Shown piece after piece: positions 6,338 to 7,571 of a stretch of DNA of 7,571 nucleotides. The translations under genes were made by a program, and so were the position numbers. The stretch covers positions 1-7,571 of the forward strand of contig JAGLEW010000032.1 of the NCBI GenBank assembly GCA_023144875.1, in the 5' to 3' direction. Each line of letters begins with the position of its first letter. Positions within the stretch are counted from its first letter, which is position 1. Below the pieces are notes generated by a model. That model saw only the letters and a program-made list of their open reading frames with translations, was not told the DNA's origin and did no database searches. The DNA is from Methylococcales bacterium (GTDB taxonomy: Bacteria > Pseudomonadota > Gammaproteobacteria > Methylococcales > Methylomonadaceae).

Positions 6338-6943
6338 TTAGGGTTTTACGCAAATTAAACAGCGTTCGGCGTCTATAAACGGTACTTTTAAATCAATGAT
6401 TTCATACTGATTGGGGAGTTTTTCGTGAGGTTTTTGCCCTTTCATCGCCAATAATATGCCCAATGGATTACGTAAATGGGAGGTTAAATCAATAATTTTA
6501 GCTATATCAGCAAAGGCACGACACATCACAGTGTCAAAACCTGTATCGGGCTTAAAGTTTTCCACCCGTTCATGATGAACGCTGACATTATTTAAGTTTA
6601 ATTCCATCATTGCTTGTTGAACAAAGCGCGTTTTTTTGGCATTACTGTCTAATAATACAAACTGTTTTTCGGGGTAAAAAATACTCAAGGGAATACTCGG
6701 TAAACCTGCGCCCGTCCCCACATCAAGAATTCGTTGTCCTTGAAGATACGGGTAAATCGACAAACTGTCTAAAAGATGCCGTTTCACCATTGCTTCAGGT
6801 TCACGAATGGCGGTTAAATTATACGCTTTATTCCATTTCAACATTAATGCAATAAATTTTAACAATTTTTCACACTGTTGAGCATCATTTTTTAACCCTA
6901 AATCGGCCAATCCTGTTCGTAAAATAGCGTCACAATTATCCAT
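6338..6943 (-). CDS. rsmG: 16S rRNA (guanine-527-N7)-methyltransferase RsmG
   Basis: RsmG (GidB) uses S-adenosylmethionine to methylate N7 of G527 in the 530 loop of 16S rRNA; loss gives low-level streptomycin resistance in other bacteria. The 201 residues match the usual length (E. coli 207). Motifs are KWNKAYNLTA (36-45), RHLLDSL (55-61), the SAM-binding DVGTGAGLPSIPLS (74-87), LLDSNAKK (97-104), CRAFAD (141-146) and MKGQ (167-170). E. coli has serine where Cys141 stands, a mild change. The ATG start overlaps the mnmG stop by 8 bases (ATGGATAA), the usual tight coupling of this pair, and no good Shine-Dalgarno is seen. The next gene downstream is a PRTase-TRSP gene rather than parA or atp genes. 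Identification is firm. Confidence 0.96.
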   Translation of the reverse strand: MDNCDAILRTGLADLGLKNDAQQCEKLLKFIALMLKWNKAYNLTAIREPEAMVKRHLLDSLSIYPYLQGQRILDVGTGAGLPSIPLSIFYPEKQFVLLDSNAKKTRFVQQAMMELNLNNVSVHHERVENFKPDTGFDTVMCRAFADIAKIIDLTSHLRNPLGILLAMKGQKPHEKLPNQYEIIDLKVPFIDAERCLICVKP

Positions 6944-7571
6944 GTTTCTTTTTCAAATAAACCAATAATAAGGAAATAGCCGCAGGTGTTAAGCCTTGAA
7001 TACGGGATGCGCGTCCCAACGTTTCAGGTTGATGTCGTTGTAATTTTTCACGCACTTCATTGGATAAACCTGACACTTGACTGTAATCAAAATCAGTTGA
7101 TAAGGGATAATCTTCATAGCGCAAAGCACGATTAATTTCAGTTTGTTGGCGTTCAATATAGCCTGCGTATTTTGCTTGTACCTCCACCTGTTCACTTACT
7201 TTTTTATCAATAGTTGGCTCATTCAAAAAGGACAATAGTTTTAAAATATCTACTTCAGGACGACGTAATAAACCCATCAGGCTCGCTTCTTTATTTAATT
7301 TTTTACCCCAAAATGTTTCAACTTGTTGAGCCGCTTCTGTATCAGGCCGAATCCATTGTTGCTTCAAATCAGCTTGTAATTGGGTAATCGCTTCGCGTTT
7401 TTGACTAAATTGTTGCCAACGTTCATCACTGACTAAACCGAGCTCACGGCCTTTTTCGGTTAATCGTAAATCGGCATTATCTTCCCTCAATAATAAACGG
7501 TATTCTGCTCGACTGGTAAACATGCGATAAGGTTCTTGTGTGCCCCGAGTAATTAAATCATCAATCATTAC
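6936..7571 (-). CDS. mnmG: tRNA uridine-5-carboxymethylaminomethyl modification enzyme MnmG (GidA), C-terminal part
   Basis: MnmG is an FAD enzyme that, with the GTPase MnmE, installs the (carboxymethyl)aminomethyl group at C5 of wobble U34 in several tRNAs. Only the last 211 codons are in the window; the reading frame stays open to the right edge, and the family is about 630 residues, so the FAD-binding N-terminal two thirds lie outside. The visible part starts at the highly conserved EPYRMFTSRAEYRL region and includes REDNADLRLTEKGRELGL, QVEVQAKYAGYIERQQ and, at the end, VSGLSNEV and GLTPAAISLLLVYLKKK. These belong to the C-terminal helical region that contacts MnmE and tRNA. The stop overlaps the rsmG start by 8 bases. 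Identification is firm; nothing looks broken. Confidence 0.96.
   Translation of the reverse strand, partial: VMIDDLITRGTQEPYRMFTSRAEYRLLLREDNADLRLTEKGRELGLVSDERWQQFSQKREAITQLQADLKQQWIRPDTEAAQQVETFWGKKLNKEASLMGLLRRPEVDILKLLSFLNEPTIDKKVSEQVEVQAKYAGYIERQQTEINRALRYEDYPLSTDFDYSQVSGLSNEVREKLQRHQPETLGRASRIQGLTPAAISLLLVYLKKKHG

Noticed and set aside
6327..6346. AACCCTAACCCC on the minus strand resembles a telomere-like repeat.
   Set aside because: Only about one and a half units are present, and they overlap the rsmG stop codon; chance is sufficient.
1..7571. Search by eye for tRNA genes, insertion-sequence ends, direct repeats, CRISPR units and rho-independent terminators.
   Set aside because: No stem-loop followed by a T run, no repeat array and no transposase-like frame was seen; the genes fill almost the whole window.

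Overview
The window holds eight genes, all on the minus strand, packed almost without gaps. In transcription order (right to left) they are: the 3' end of mnmG; rsmG; a phosphoribosyltransferase with a C-terminal TRSP domain; a HAD-family phosphatase; a WbpV-like nucleotide-sugar reductase/epimerase; a WbpL-like polyprenyl-phosphate sugar-1-phosphate transferase; a WbpM-like membrane-bound UDP-GlcNAc 4,6-dehydratase; and the 5' end of proA. Base composition looks low to moderate (around 40% GC by eye), with many A/T-ending codons. The MnmG, RsmG and ProA sequences resemble those of gammaproteobacteria, and the wbpV-wbpL-wbpM order is the one known from Pseudomonas aeruginosa O-antigen loci. 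A low-GC gammaproteobacterium (for example a Methylococcales or Thiotrichales relative) is my best guess, but the exact group is not determinable here.

Right third (about 6338-7571): mnmG and rsmG, the common tRNA/rRNA modification pair, overlapping by 8 bases. Middle (4441-6319): two overlapping genes for a PRTase-TRSP protein and a HAD phosphatase. As I recall, both families belong to a predicted nucleoside-like-metabolite pathway found near tellurium-resistance (Ter) genes; here they stand without the other members of that pathway. Left half (417-4441): a compact three-gene set that can make UDP-4-keto-6-deoxy-HexNAc from UDP-GlcNAc, reduce it to UDP-QuiNAc (or a related sugar), and load that sugar as its 1-phosphate on undecaprenyl phosphate, the first step of an O-antigen or similar polysaccharide. 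Far left (1-362): proA for proline synthesis, behind a 54-base gap that contains a consensus -10 box and a good ribosome binding site.

Most junctions are overlaps or gaps under 40 bases, and several starts lack a clear Shine-Dalgarno sequence, which suggests one long transcript with translational coupling. I see no RNA genes, insertion sequences, CRISPR arrays, long repeats or convincing terminators. No stretch over 300 bases lacks a gene. The part most worth a second look is the orphan PRTase-TRSP/HAD pair between housekeeping and surface-polysaccharide genes.
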